This document shows, piece by piece, positions 1-5,382 of a stretch of DNA of 5,449 nt. The notes beneath the pieces were generated by a model that was not told where the DNA came from, searched no databases, and saw only the letters and a program-made list of their open reading frames with translations. Every line of letters begins with the position of its first letter. The first letter of the stretch is position 1. The stretch comes from BM714 sp964644525 (lineage in GTDB: Bacteria; Bacillota; Clostridia; Peptostreptococcales; BM714): assembly GCA_964644525.1 (NCBI GenBank), contig CAZXWC010000100.1:1-5449 (forward strand). The letters are read 5' to 3'. The translations under genes and the position numbers were made by a program.

Positions 1-54
1 GGAGTAATAGGGTCGGCCGTGGCCGCAGGCGTAATGCTTTCACTTTTCGGTTAA
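1..54 (+). CDS. C-terminal end of an unidentified hydrophobic protein (partial)
   Basis: Frame 1 is open from the first base and ends at TAA 52-54, giving the tail GVIGSAVAAGVMLSLFG. The tail is rich in Gly, Ala, Val and Leu with no charged residue, so it resembles the last transmembrane helix of a membrane protein. A hairpin terminator starts 20 bp after the stop, which supports a real gene end here. The rest of the gene lies outside the window, so family and function cannot be named. A chance open frame of 17 codons is possible, but the composition, the stop position and the terminator argue for a true coding end. Confidence 0.6.
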   Translation, partial: GVIGSAVAAGVMLSLFG

Positions 55-73
55 ATAAATGATTTATTGATTA

Positions 74-110
74 CGGGCAGACTGCTTTAAGGGCAGCCTG
101 CCCGCCTTTT
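74..110 (+). terminator. Rho-independent terminator after the upstream gene
   Basis: CGGGCAG (74-80) pairs with CTGCCCG (98-104). After one A-C mismatch (81/97), CTGC (82-85) pairs with GCAG (93-96), closing a loop of about 7 nt. The GC-rich stem is followed by CC and then only four T residues (107-110), so the U-tract is short and termination may be incomplete. It separates the upstream partial gene from birA. Confidence 0.7.
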
Positions 111-135
111 GAATCAAAGAATAATATGTTAAAAT
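109..135 (+). promoter_or_regulatory. Probable sigma-A promoter for birA-coaX-dusB
   Basis: TAAAAT (130-135) is a good -10 box and is preceded by TGT (127-129), which makes an extended -10. Upstream, TTGAAT (109-114) is a four-of-six match to the -35 consensus, but the spacer is only 15 bp; TTTGAA (108-113) gives 16 bp. The extended -10 can compensate for a weak -35. Transcription would start near 142, leaving a leader of about 34 nt before birA. The position between a terminator and the first gene of the run supports the call. Confidence 0.5.
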
Positions 136-175
136 GAATTGGAAAAGCATTAGATTTTAATGGAGGATAAAGAGG

Positions 176-1156
176 ATGGATCGTACCATTTTGGAATTTC
201 TGAAAAATCATAGAACAGAATATGTTTCAGGCCAATCTATGAGTAAACACATGGGGGTTTCAAGGACGGCTGTCTGGAAGCATATAAATGAATTGAAAAA
301 ACGCGGATACCAAATAGAGTCATCATCAAGGAAAGGATACAGGTTGATAGCAGAACCTGATTTGTTGACAAGCGATGAATTGAGCTTGGGAATGCCGACA
401 AGATATTTGGGGCAAAATGTCATTTGCTTTGAAACGATAGGGTCTACAAATAACTACATAAAAGACCGTGCGGATCAATTGCCGGAAGGAACATTGCTTG
501 TAAGTGAAGAACAAAAGGCAGGAAGGGGACGGCTTGGACGCGAATGGACATCTCCTTCTGGAAAGGGAATATGGATGTCTCTTTTGCTGAAACCGGAAAT
601 TTCTCCCCAGGGGGCTCCAAAGATAACACAGATAGCAGCAGCCGCATTGGTAGAAACAGTTAAAGAATTGTATGGTCTTGACGTGAAAGTGAAATGGCCG
701 AATGACATTGTTGTAAATGGTAGAAAAGTTTGTGGAATCCTTACTGAAATGGGATCAGAACTTGGCCGTGTAAGCCATATTGTCCTTGGGATAGGAATAA
801 ACGCAAATATTGAGTCTTTTGGCGGAGAGCTTGCAGAAAAGGCTACATCCCTTAAGATTGAAAAAGGCCATGCCATTGACAGAAAGAAATTTTTATTCTA
901 TTTTTTAAAGGAACTGGAATCGTTGTTGGACCGCTTTTTTGGAGAAGGTGATTTTGAGCCGGCTCTTAATATTTGCAGAAGGTATTCCGCGGTTATAGGG
1001 AAAAGGGTATGGATTAATGAAAAAAACAGTTCTGTCGAGGTTTTGGCAACAGGAATCAACAATGACGGCGAGCTTGTGGTACAATATGAGGATGGAAGTG
1101 TAAAGGCGATATTTTCCGGCGAAGTTTCAATTCGTTCGGAGAATGGATATATCTAA
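176..1156 (+). CDS. birA: Bifunctional biotin protein ligase / biotin operon repressor BirA
   Basis: The enzyme activates biotin with ATP to biotinyl-AMP and attaches it to a lysine of biotin carboxyl carrier domains in the cytoplasm. In its biotinyl-AMP form it can also bind DNA and repress biotin genes. The 326-residue length fits class II BirA. Residues about 1-60 form a winged helix (recognition helix around SRTAVWKHINEL, 29-40). The ligase domain carries the biotinyl-AMP loop GRGRLGR (116-122) with W124, then KWPND (173-177), the conserved lysine of GRKVCGIL (K184) and GIGINAN (205-211). Residues about 275-320 match the small SH3-like C-terminal domain. ATG 176 is chosen because GGAGG (162-166) sits 9 nt upstream and the wing-helix domain begins directly after it. 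The first gene of its transcription unit, it is not beside biotin synthesis genes here, so its target operators must lie elsewhere. Family identification is secure; the repressor role is inferred from the intact DNA-binding domain. Confidence 0.96.
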   Translation: MDRTILEFLKNHRTEYVSGQSMSKHMGVSRTAVWKHINELKKRGYQIESSSRKGYRLIAEPDLLTSDELSLGMPTRYLGQNVICFETIGSTNNYIKDRADQLPEGTLLVSEEQKAGRGRLGREWTSPSGKGIWMSLLLKPEISPQGAPKITQIAAAALVETVKELYGLDVKVKWPNDIVVNGRKVCGILTEMGSELGRVSHIVLGIGINANIESFGGELAEKATSLKIEKGHAIDRKKFLFYFLKELESLLDRFFGEGDFEPALNICRRYSAVIGKRVWINEKNSSVEVLATGINNDGELVVQYEDGSVKAIFSGEVSIRSENGYI

Positions 1157-1216
1157 AAAATCTTTGCTTCGAAAAAATTACAAGATGATGAATTGTATTC
1201 AAGAAATTTAAAAAGC

Positions 1217-1222
1217 AGGTGA
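1217..1222 (+). promoter_or_regulatory. Ribosome binding site that sets the coaX start at 1228
   Basis: AGGTGA (1217-1222) lies 5 nt before ATG 1228. The alternative GTG start at 1219 lies inside this Shine-Dalgarno, so it cannot be served by it, and nothing good lies further upstream. Confidence 0.75.
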
Positions 1223-1227
1223 AAAAT

Positions 1228-2001
1228 ATGTTGTTGGTATGTGATGTTGGAAATACAAATATTGTTATGGGAGTATACAAAGATCAGGAATTGCTTAGAT
1301 ATTGGAGAATATCTACGGATAAGACAAAAACCAGTGATGAAATTGGAATAATTGTTCACCAATTTTTCAATAATGAAGGAATTCCAACAGATGAAATAGA
1401 GGATGTGATTATATCTTCGGTTGTTCCTACCATAATGTATTCATTGCAGCATATGGCCATAAAGTATTTTGATAAGGAAGCTCTTGTAGTAGGGCCCGGA
1501 ATCAAGACAGGAATCAACATAAAGTATGATAACCCAAGACAGGTCGGCGCTGACAGGATAGTCAATGCGGTTGCATGCATACACAAGTACGGTGGGCCCT
1601 GCGTCATAGTGGATTTCGGAACAGCTACAACATTTTGCGCCATTTCGAAAAAGAATGAGTATTTGGGTGGCACCATAGCCCCCGGAATCAAAATTTCCAG
1701 CGACGCACTTTTTCAAAAGGCATCCAAACTTCCCAAAGTTGAGTTGGTCAAACCTGAAGGTGTTATTTGCAAAAATACAGTCAAGAGTATCCAATCGGGG
1801 GTCATTTACGGATATGTTGGACTGGTCGATTATATTGTCAGGAGAATGAAGAAAGAATTGAAGTATGAAGATATAAAAGTGATTGCTACCGGAGGGCTTT
1901 CGAACATGATAGCTTCCGAGTCTGAAACCATAGAAATTGTTGACAAATTTCTCACTCTTGACGGGCTTAAAATAATTTATGACATGAACCGAAAAAGTTG
2001 A
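1228..2001 (+). CDS. coaX: Type III pantothenate kinase CoaX
   Basis: CoaX phosphorylates pantothenate to 4'-phosphopantothenate, the first step of coenzyme A synthesis, in the cytoplasm. The type III family belongs to the ASKHA kinase fold, needs a monovalent cation such as K+ or NH4+, and is known not to be inhibited by CoA. Starting at ATG 1228 the protein has 257 residues, the usual length, and opens with the family N-terminus MLLVCDVGNTN, whose D6 and GNTN form the phosphate-binding loop. GADR (107-110) carries the catalytic aspartate D109. VDFGTATTF (128-136) holds the cation-binding aspartate D129, and LGGTIAPGI (146-154) and ATGG (220-223) are further family motifs. A GTG at 1219 would add three residues but overlaps the Shine-Dalgarno. 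It lies 71 bp after birA and 31 bp before dusB with no terminator between, so the three are probably co-transcribed. Pairing of coaX with birA is common in Firmicutes. Confidence 0.95.
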   Translation: MLLVCDVGNTNIVMGVYKDQELLRYWRISTDKTKTSDEIGIIVHQFFNNEGIPTDEIEDVIISSVVPTIMYSLQHMAIKYFDKEALVVGPGIKTGINIKYDNPRQVGADRIVNAVACIHKYGGPCVIVDFGTATTFCAISKKNEYLGGTIAPGIKISSDALFQKASKLPKVELVKPEGVICKNTVKSIQSGVIYGYVGLVDYIVRRMKKELKYEDIKVIATGGLSNMIASESETIEIVDKFLTLDGLKIIYDMNRKS

Positions 2002-2021
2002 TTGATTAAATGGAAGCTGGC

Positions 2022-2028
2022 AGGTGGG
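2022..2028 (+). promoter_or_regulatory. Ribosome binding site that sets the dusB start at 2033
   Basis: AGGTGGG (2022-2028) lies 4-6 nt before ATG 2033. A GTG at 2024 is in frame but falls within this Shine-Dalgarno, so ATG 2033 is the better start. Confidence 0.72.
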
Positions 2029-2032
2029 AAAT

Positions 2033-2992
2033 ATGAAAATAGGAAGTAGGGAAATACAAAAGCCGCTGTTTCTTGGGCCCATGGCGGGAATTACAGATGA
2101 AACCTTCAGGGGTATCTGCAGTGAAATGGCTTGCGATGTAACTGTGACTGAAATGGTAAGCGCCAAAGGTCTCCACTACAAGGATCCCAAGACAAAAGAG
2201 CTCATATTAATTAATGAGAGCGAAAAAGTTGCCGGAATCCAAATTTTCGGCTCCGATCCGGATATAATGGGTGAGGCTGCCGAAAAGCTGGAAAAAAAGA
2301 AAAACTTGTTTTTGGACATAAACATGGGCTGTCCCGTACCTAAAGTGGTAAAGAACAATGAAGGCTCGGCGCTCATGAAAAATCCCGGCTTGGCGTCAAG
2401 GATAGTAGAAAGCATAGTGGAAAGAACATCAAAGGCTGTGTCTGTCAAAATGAGGACCGGCTGGGATGAAAAGAGTGTCAACGTGGTCGAATTTGCACTT
2501 CGCATGGAAGCATCCGGCGCCGACTTCATTACGGTGCACGGAAGGACGCGAGAGCAATACTATTTCGGTCAGGCGGATTGGGGCCTGATAGCCAAAGTAA
2601 AAAAAGCACTTAAGATACCTGTTGTTTTGAGCGGTGATGTTGTGGATGGGCCTTCAGCCGTATCCGCTTTTAATACTACAGGCTGTGATGGACTCATGAT
2701 AGCCAGGGCCGCAAAAGGTTATCCATGGATATTCAATCAAATACGCCATTTTATTGAAAAAGGCTATCCGATTGAAGAACCGGGTCGCGAAGAAAAAATA
2801 GAGATGGCCAAAATGCATCTTGAGAGACTGGTTGAGAACAAGGAAGATTATATAGCCTGCAGGGAATTCAGAAAAAACAGCGCATGGTACTTAAAAGGCG
2901 TATATAATTCCGCGGGCGTTAAAAATAAAATAAATCAAGCAGAAAAGCCGGAAGACATTTTGGCATTGCTTGACACCCTGTTGAATGCATAA
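2033..2992 (+). CDS. dusB: tRNA-dihydrouridine synthase, DusB family
   Basis: Dus enzymes use FMN and NADPH to reduce specific uridines to dihydrouridine in the D-loop of tRNA. From ATG 2033 the protein has 319 residues, normal for DusB. It begins with the FMN-binding strand FLGPMAGITDETFR (13-26). The active-site motif INMGCPVPKV (96-105) holds the catalytic cysteine C100. VKMRTGW (138-144) supplies K139, FITVHGRTREQ (165-175) supplies H169, and ARAAKGYPWIF (224-234) is the C-terminal phosphate-binding element of the TIM barrel. Residues about 245-319 form the helical tRNA-binding domain, with REFRKNSAWYLKG (277-289). Where many homologues have NGD in the strand before the phosphate site, this one reads SGDV (200-203), a mild deviation. 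It is the last gene of the birA-coaX-dusB run. The Dus fold is certain; the DusB subgroup is judged from overall similarity, so the exact uridine target is not known. Confidence 0.94.
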   Translation: MKIGSREIQKPLFLGPMAGITDETFRGICSEMACDVTVTEMVSAKGLHYKDPKTKELILINESEKVAGIQIFGSDPDIMGEAAEKLEKKKNLFLDINMGCPVPKVVKNNEGSALMKNPGLASRIVESIVERTSKAVSVKMRTGWDEKSVNVVEFALRMEASGADFITVHGRTREQYYFGQADWGLIAKVKKALKIPVVLSGDVVDGPSAVSAFNTTGCDGLMIARAAKGYPWIFNQIRHFIEKGYPIEEPGREEKIEMAKMHLERLVENKEDYIACREFRKNSAWYLKGVYNSAGVKNKINQAEKPEDILALLDTLLNA

Positions 2993-3010
2993 GAGACTAA
3001 TATATGCATT
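2984..3010 (+). repeat. Inverted repeat AATGCAT/ATGCATT at the dusB end and greA promoter
   Basis: AATGCAT (2984-2990) and ATGCATT (3004-3010) are perfect inverted copies with a 13-nt spacer. The left arm overlaps the dusB stop codon (2990-2992), and the right arm ends inside the -35 box of the greA promoter (TTGACA, 3009-3014). No T-run follows, so it is not a standard intrinsic terminator. It could be an operator or a weak hairpin at the end of the dusB message; a 7-bp match in AT-rich DNA may also be chance. Confidence 0.4.
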
Positions 3011-3037
3011 GACATTGAAAACCGACTACATTATAAT
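3009..3037 (+). promoter_or_regulatory. Perfect consensus sigma-A promoter for greA-lysS
   Basis: TTGACA (3009-3014) and TATAAT (3032-3037) both match the consensus at all six positions and are separated by the ideal 17 bp (3015-3031). Transcription would start near 3043-3045. This gives greA and lysS their own strong promoter, independent of any read-through from dusB. Confidence 0.88.
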
Positions 3038-3090
3038 TGTTCGCATAAGAAATGGGGGAGCACTGCTGATTTAGGGTGCTTATTCTTTGG

Positions 3091-3105
3091 TACATTTTAA
3101 ATGTA
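3091..3105 (+). repeat. Perfect 15-nt palindrome in the greA leader
   Basis: TACATTT (3091-3097) and AAATGTA (3099-3105) are exact inverted copies around a single T at 3098. With a one-base centre it suits a dimeric DNA-binding protein site better than an RNA hairpin. It lies about 47 bp after the predicted transcription start, where a bound repressor could act as a roadblock. No known regulator is assigned. Confidence 0.4.
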
Positions 3106-3125
3106 AAGAAAAGGCACAATGATTT

Positions 3126-3131
3126 GGAGGG
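3126..3131 (+). promoter_or_regulatory. Ribosome binding site that sets the greA start at 3139
   Basis: GGAGGG (3126-3131) lies 7 nt before ATG 3139. The longer in-frame reading from GTG 3076 adds 21 residues that match no GreA and would place this strong site inside the coding region. Confidence 0.85.
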
Positions 3132-3138
3132 AAATAAA

Positions 3139-3642
3139 ATGCAAAAGGAATTTATTTTTACAAAGAAAGGTCTCGAAAAAATTGAAAACGAGTTGCTTCA
3201 GCTAAAAACAGTAAGAAGAAAAGAAATAGCTGAAAAAATCAAACAGGCTCTTGCATTTGGTGACATAAGTGAGAATTCGGAATATGATGAAGCAAAGAAT
3301 GAACAGGCAGAAGTAGAAATCCGTATTTTGGAACTTGAAAATATGGTTGCAAATGCCAAAATAGTGAAGGAAGAAGACATATCTCTGGACCATGTGGGAG
3401 TTGGAACACTTGTCAAGGTAATAGATCTTGACTTTAAAAAAGACGATGATTTTGAAATGGAAGAGATAATGGAATACAAAATTGTGGGCATGATGGAGGC
3501 AGATCCATACGAATTTAAAATTTCCACAGATTCGCCTATTGGCAAGGCTCTTCTTGGATGCAAGAAGGAAGAAGAAGTTGAGATAACTGTTCCAAACGGA
3601 ACAATTAAATACAGGATACTTGACATAAGGAAGGAAGCATAG
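3139..3642 (+). CDS. greA: Transcription elongation factor GreA
   Basis: GreA enters the secondary channel of RNA polymerase and stimulates cleavage of backtracked RNA so that stalled complexes can resume. From ATG 3139 the protein has 167 residues, slightly longer than the usual 158 or so. Residues about 1-75 form the antiparallel coiled coil; its tip carries GDISENSEYDEAKNEQ (41-56) with the acidic pair D42 and E45 that chelates the catalytic Mg2+. Residues about 80-167 form the FKBP-like domain, with ADPYEFKISTDSPIGKALLG (121-140) and the closing strand IKYRILDI (156-163). The extra length seems to come from a charged stretch KKDDDFEMEE (100-109) between two strands of this second domain. 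It has its own consensus promoter and is followed by lysS after 13 bp, so the two share a transcript; greA-lysS is a recurrent pair in Firmicutes. Confidence 0.96.
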   Translation: MQKEFIFTKKGLEKIENELLQLKTVRRKEIAEKIKQALAFGDISENSEYDEAKNEQAEVEIRILELENMVANAKIVKEEDISLDHVGVGTLVKVIDLDFKKDDDFEMEEIMEYKIVGMMEADPYEFKISTDSPIGKALLGCKKEEEVEITVPNGTIKYRILDIRKEA

Positions 3643-3655
3643 GGGGCGTTTCAAA

Positions 3656-5128
3656 ATGGAGGAAAAGAGTTTGAGCGAGATTCTGCAGGTGAGAAGGGAC
3701 AAGTTGCAGAAGCTTAAGGAAAAAGGTTTGGATCCTTTTAAAGTAGAAAAATTTGAGCGCAATGCATTCAGCAAAAACATAAAGGATTCATTTGATGAAT
3801 ACGAAGGCAAAAATGTAAGAATGGCTGGAAGGATAATGGCCAAGAGAGGCATGGGAAAAGCCTCTTTCATAGATATTTTGGACAAGGATGGACGAATTCA
3901 GATCTTTGTTAAAAAGGATGTGTTGGGAGAAGACAGTTTTGAAAATTTCCAGATGTACGACATCGGCGATATAGTAGGGGTTGCTGGAGACGTATTTAAA
4001 ACCCGAAAAGGGGAGATTTCAGTAAAGGCTTCGGAGGTTTGCATTTTGACCAAGTCTCTCCAGGTGCTCCCGGAAAAATGGCATGGACTCAAGGATCCTG
4101 ACTTAAGATACAGGCAGCGTTATCTCGATCTTATAGTAAATCCGGAAGTTAAAGAGGCTTTTATCATCCGTTCTAAAGTTGTAAAAGCCATAAAAGAATA
4201 TCTTGATGAACGCGGTTATCTAGAAGTGGATACCCCTATACTGAATACAATACCGGGAGGAGCTGTCGCAAAGCCTTTCGTAACACATCACAACACTTTA
4301 GACATAGACATGTATATGAGGATAGCAAACGAACTTTACCTGAAGCGTTTGATAGTAGGAGGCTTCGATAAAGTCTACGAAATGGGAAGGATGTTCAGGA
4401 ACGAGGGAATGTCCATGAAGCACAATCCTGAATATACCGCTATAGAACTTTATGCGGCATACGAGGACTATCAGTACATGATGGAAATCACCGAGAACAT
4501 AGTCGCCTATTGTGCAGAAAAAGTGTTGGGAACAACAATAATAAATTATCAGGGAACCGAAATAGATTTTACGCCTCCATGGAAGAGGTTGTCCATGACA
4601 GAAGCAGTAAAGCAGTATGCAGGGATAGACTTTGCCGAAATGAATTTTGAAGAAGCATCTTCTGCAGCCAAAAAGCTTCATATAGAAGTTACTGAAGGAA
4701 TGTCAAAAGGTCATATTATCAATGAGGCCTTTGAGGAATATGTTGAAGAACATCTTGTTCAGCCCACTTTCATAACTCATCACCCGGTTGAAGTTTCGCC
4801 GCTTTCAAAGAGAAATCCGGATAATCCCGAGATTACAAACAGATTTGAAGCATTCGCCAATACTTGGGAATTGGCCAACGCTTTTTCTGAACTTAATGAT
4901 CCTATTGACCAAAGGGGTCGATTTGAAGCCCAGTTGAAGCAAAGAGAATTAGGGGATGAAGAGGCGCACAGAATGGATGAAGACTTCTTAAGAGCGCTTG
5001 AAGTCGGAATGCCGCCTACCGGAGGACTCGGAATAGGCATAGATAGACTGCTGATGCTTTTGACGGACTCCCCATCCATAAGGGACGTAATACTTTTCCC
5101 CACAATGAAACCTATTGTGAATGAATAA
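3656..5128 (+). CDS. lysS: Lysyl-tRNA synthetase, class II
   Basis: LysRS joins lysine to tRNA(Lys) with ATP in the cytoplasm. The protein has 490 residues, typical for bacterial LysS without extensions. After an N-terminal helix (about 1-35), residues about 53-135 form the OB-fold that reads the anticodon. The class II catalytic domain follows. Motif 1 runs through about 170-197 and ends in the invariant proline of EVDTPIL (P194). Motif 2 contains FRNEGMSMKHNPEYTAIE (247-264), with the ATP-contacting arginine R248. FITHHPVEVSPLSK (372-385) and ELNDPIDQRGRFEAQ (412-426) are LysRS signatures. Motif 3 is GLGIGIDRLLML (457-468) with R464. ATG 3656 is preceded by AGGGGG (3641-3646), which overlaps the greA TAG stop, so translation of the two genes may be linked. 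A strong terminator begins 29 bp after the stop. All expected active-site motifs are present and nothing suggests damage. Confidence 0.97.
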   Translation: MEEKSLSEILQVRRDKLQKLKEKGLDPFKVEKFERNAFSKNIKDSFDEYEGKNVRMAGRIMAKRGMGKASFIDILDKDGRIQIFVKKDVLGEDSFENFQMYDIGDIVGVAGDVFKTRKGEISVKASEVCILTKSLQVLPEKWHGLKDPDLRYRQRYLDLIVNPEVKEAFIIRSKVVKAIKEYLDERGYLEVDTPILNTIPGGAVAKPFVTHHNTLDIDMYMRIANELYLKRLIVGGFDKVYEMGRMFRNEGMSMKHNPEYTAIELYAAYEDYQYMMEITENIVAYCAEKVLGTTIINYQGTEIDFTPPWKRLSMTEAVKQYAGIDFAEMNFEEASSAAKKLHIEVTEGMSKGHIINEAFEEYVEEHLVQPTFITHHPVEVSPLSKRNPDNPEITNRFEAFANTWELANAFSELNDPIDQRGRFEAQLKQRELGDEEAHRMDEDFLRALEVGMPPTGGLGIGIDRLLMLLTDSPSIRDVILFPTMKPIVNE

Positions 5129-5157
5129 CAATAAAAAGTTTGCCAATGAAATAATAA

Positions 5158-5207
5158 TTTCAATAAAAGAAAAAGGCGCCTGTAGGCGTCCTTTTCTTTT
5201 ATTGAAA
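5158..5207 (+). terminator. Strong intrinsic terminator of greA-lysS, symmetric
   Basis: Positions 5158-5180 pair with 5185-5207 around the tetraloop TGTA (5181-5184). The 23-bp stem has one A-C mismatch and one G-T wobble. The core GGCGCC/GGCGTCC is flanked by an A-rich left arm and the T-rich right arm CTTTTCTTTT (5191-5200), which provides the U-tract. Because both arms are A/T-tracts, the element should end transcription from either direction. It insulates lysS from the rRNA promoter. Confidence 0.93.
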
Positions 5208-5347
5208 ACAAACCGAATAATAGATGAATAAAATATTGATTAAGAGTCGGATGAAGGTAAAAACACGAACTAAAAAAATAAAAACAGTTATAAAATTTGC
5301 ATTATAAAAAAGAGTGGGAGAAAAGATAAAAAAACGGCAAGTATTTG
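5208..5347 (+). other. Gene-free A-tract-rich stretch upstream of the rRNA promoter
   Basis: No gene or RNA is visible here. The stretch is very A-rich with runs of 4-7 A at 5272-5278, 5280-5284, 5292-5295, 5306-5311, 5321-5324 and 5328-5334. The last two lie about 40-60 bp before the predicted transcription start, where an UP element contacting the RNA polymerase alpha subunits would sit. DNA curvature by the A-tracts is also plausible. A possible 18-codon lysine-rich frame from ATG 5251 has no convincing ribosome binding site and is not called. Confidence 0.5.
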
Positions 5348-5376
5348 TTGACACGCTTACCCCTAGATGATATTAT
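5348..5376 (+). promoter_or_regulatory. Ribosomal RNA operon promoter
   Basis: TTGACA (5348-5353) is a perfect -35, and TATTAT (5371-5376), a five-of-six -10, follows after 17 bp. TATAAC (5374-5379) is an alternative -10 but would need a 20-bp spacer. Transcription should begin near 5382-5384, in an AGAG context that allows a G start as at many Firmicutes rRNA promoters. The A-rich upstream DNA and the boxA-containing leader downstream support an rRNA promoter. Confidence 0.85.
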
Positions 5377-5382
5377 AACAGA

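Larger units (their letters stand above)
3044..3138 (+). promoter_or_regulatory. Untranslated leader of the greA-lysS transcript
   Basis: About 95 nt separate the predicted transcription start from the greA ATG. GAGCACT (3058-3064) can pair with GGTGCTT (3075-3081), including two G-U pairs, around a 10-nt loop. A run of mixed T-rich sequence (3080-3088) follows, but it is too weak to call a terminator. Further on is the palindrome at 3091-3105. The leader matches no riboswitch or T-box that I recognise: there is no T-box-type sequence (TGGNACCGCG), although lysS lies downstream. A five-codon frame starting at ATG 3052 has no clear ribosome binding site and is probably not translated. Confidence 0.45.

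Noticed and set aside
127..135. TGTTAAAAT upstream of birA resembles half of a BirA operator (TTGTTAAC type)
   Set aside because: No matching inverted half-site lies 14-16 bp away on either side, and the bases are better explained as an extended -10 promoter box.
1157..1227. Possible internal promoter or terminator between birA and coaX
   Set aside because: Only a 5-bp inverted repeat (TGAAT/ATTCA, 1189-1201) and no paired -35/-10 boxes are visible; co-transcription is simpler.
1441..2166. Long minus-strand open frame opposite coaX and the start of dusB
   Set aside because: It is antisense to clearly recognised genes, lacks a ribosome binding site and shows no protein family features.
3076..3138. 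21-residue N-terminal extension of GreA starting at GTG 3076
   Set aside because: It matches no GreA N-terminus and has no ribosome binding site, while a strong GGAGGG sits 7 nt before ATG 3139.
3044..3138. Lysine riboswitch or T-box controlling lysS
   Set aside because: The leader is too short for a lysine riboswitch (about 170 nt), and the conserved T-box sequence and terminator/antiterminator pair are absent.
3202..3885. Long minus-strand open frame opposite greA and the start of lysS
   Set aside because: Its Phe/Ser/Leu/Ile-rich composition is the expected shadow of A- and G-rich coding DNA, and it overlaps two certain genes.
5251..5307. Small lysine-rich open frame (18 codons) between the lysS terminator and the rRNA promoter
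   Set aside because: No good Shine-Dalgarno and no promoter; the composition simply follows A-rich non-coding DNA.
5280..5311. Second, upstream rRNA promoter using TATAAA at 5289-5294 or TATAAA at 5305-5310
   Set aside because: No acceptable -35 hexamer lies 16-18 bp upstream of either; they are probably part of the A-rich UP-type region.
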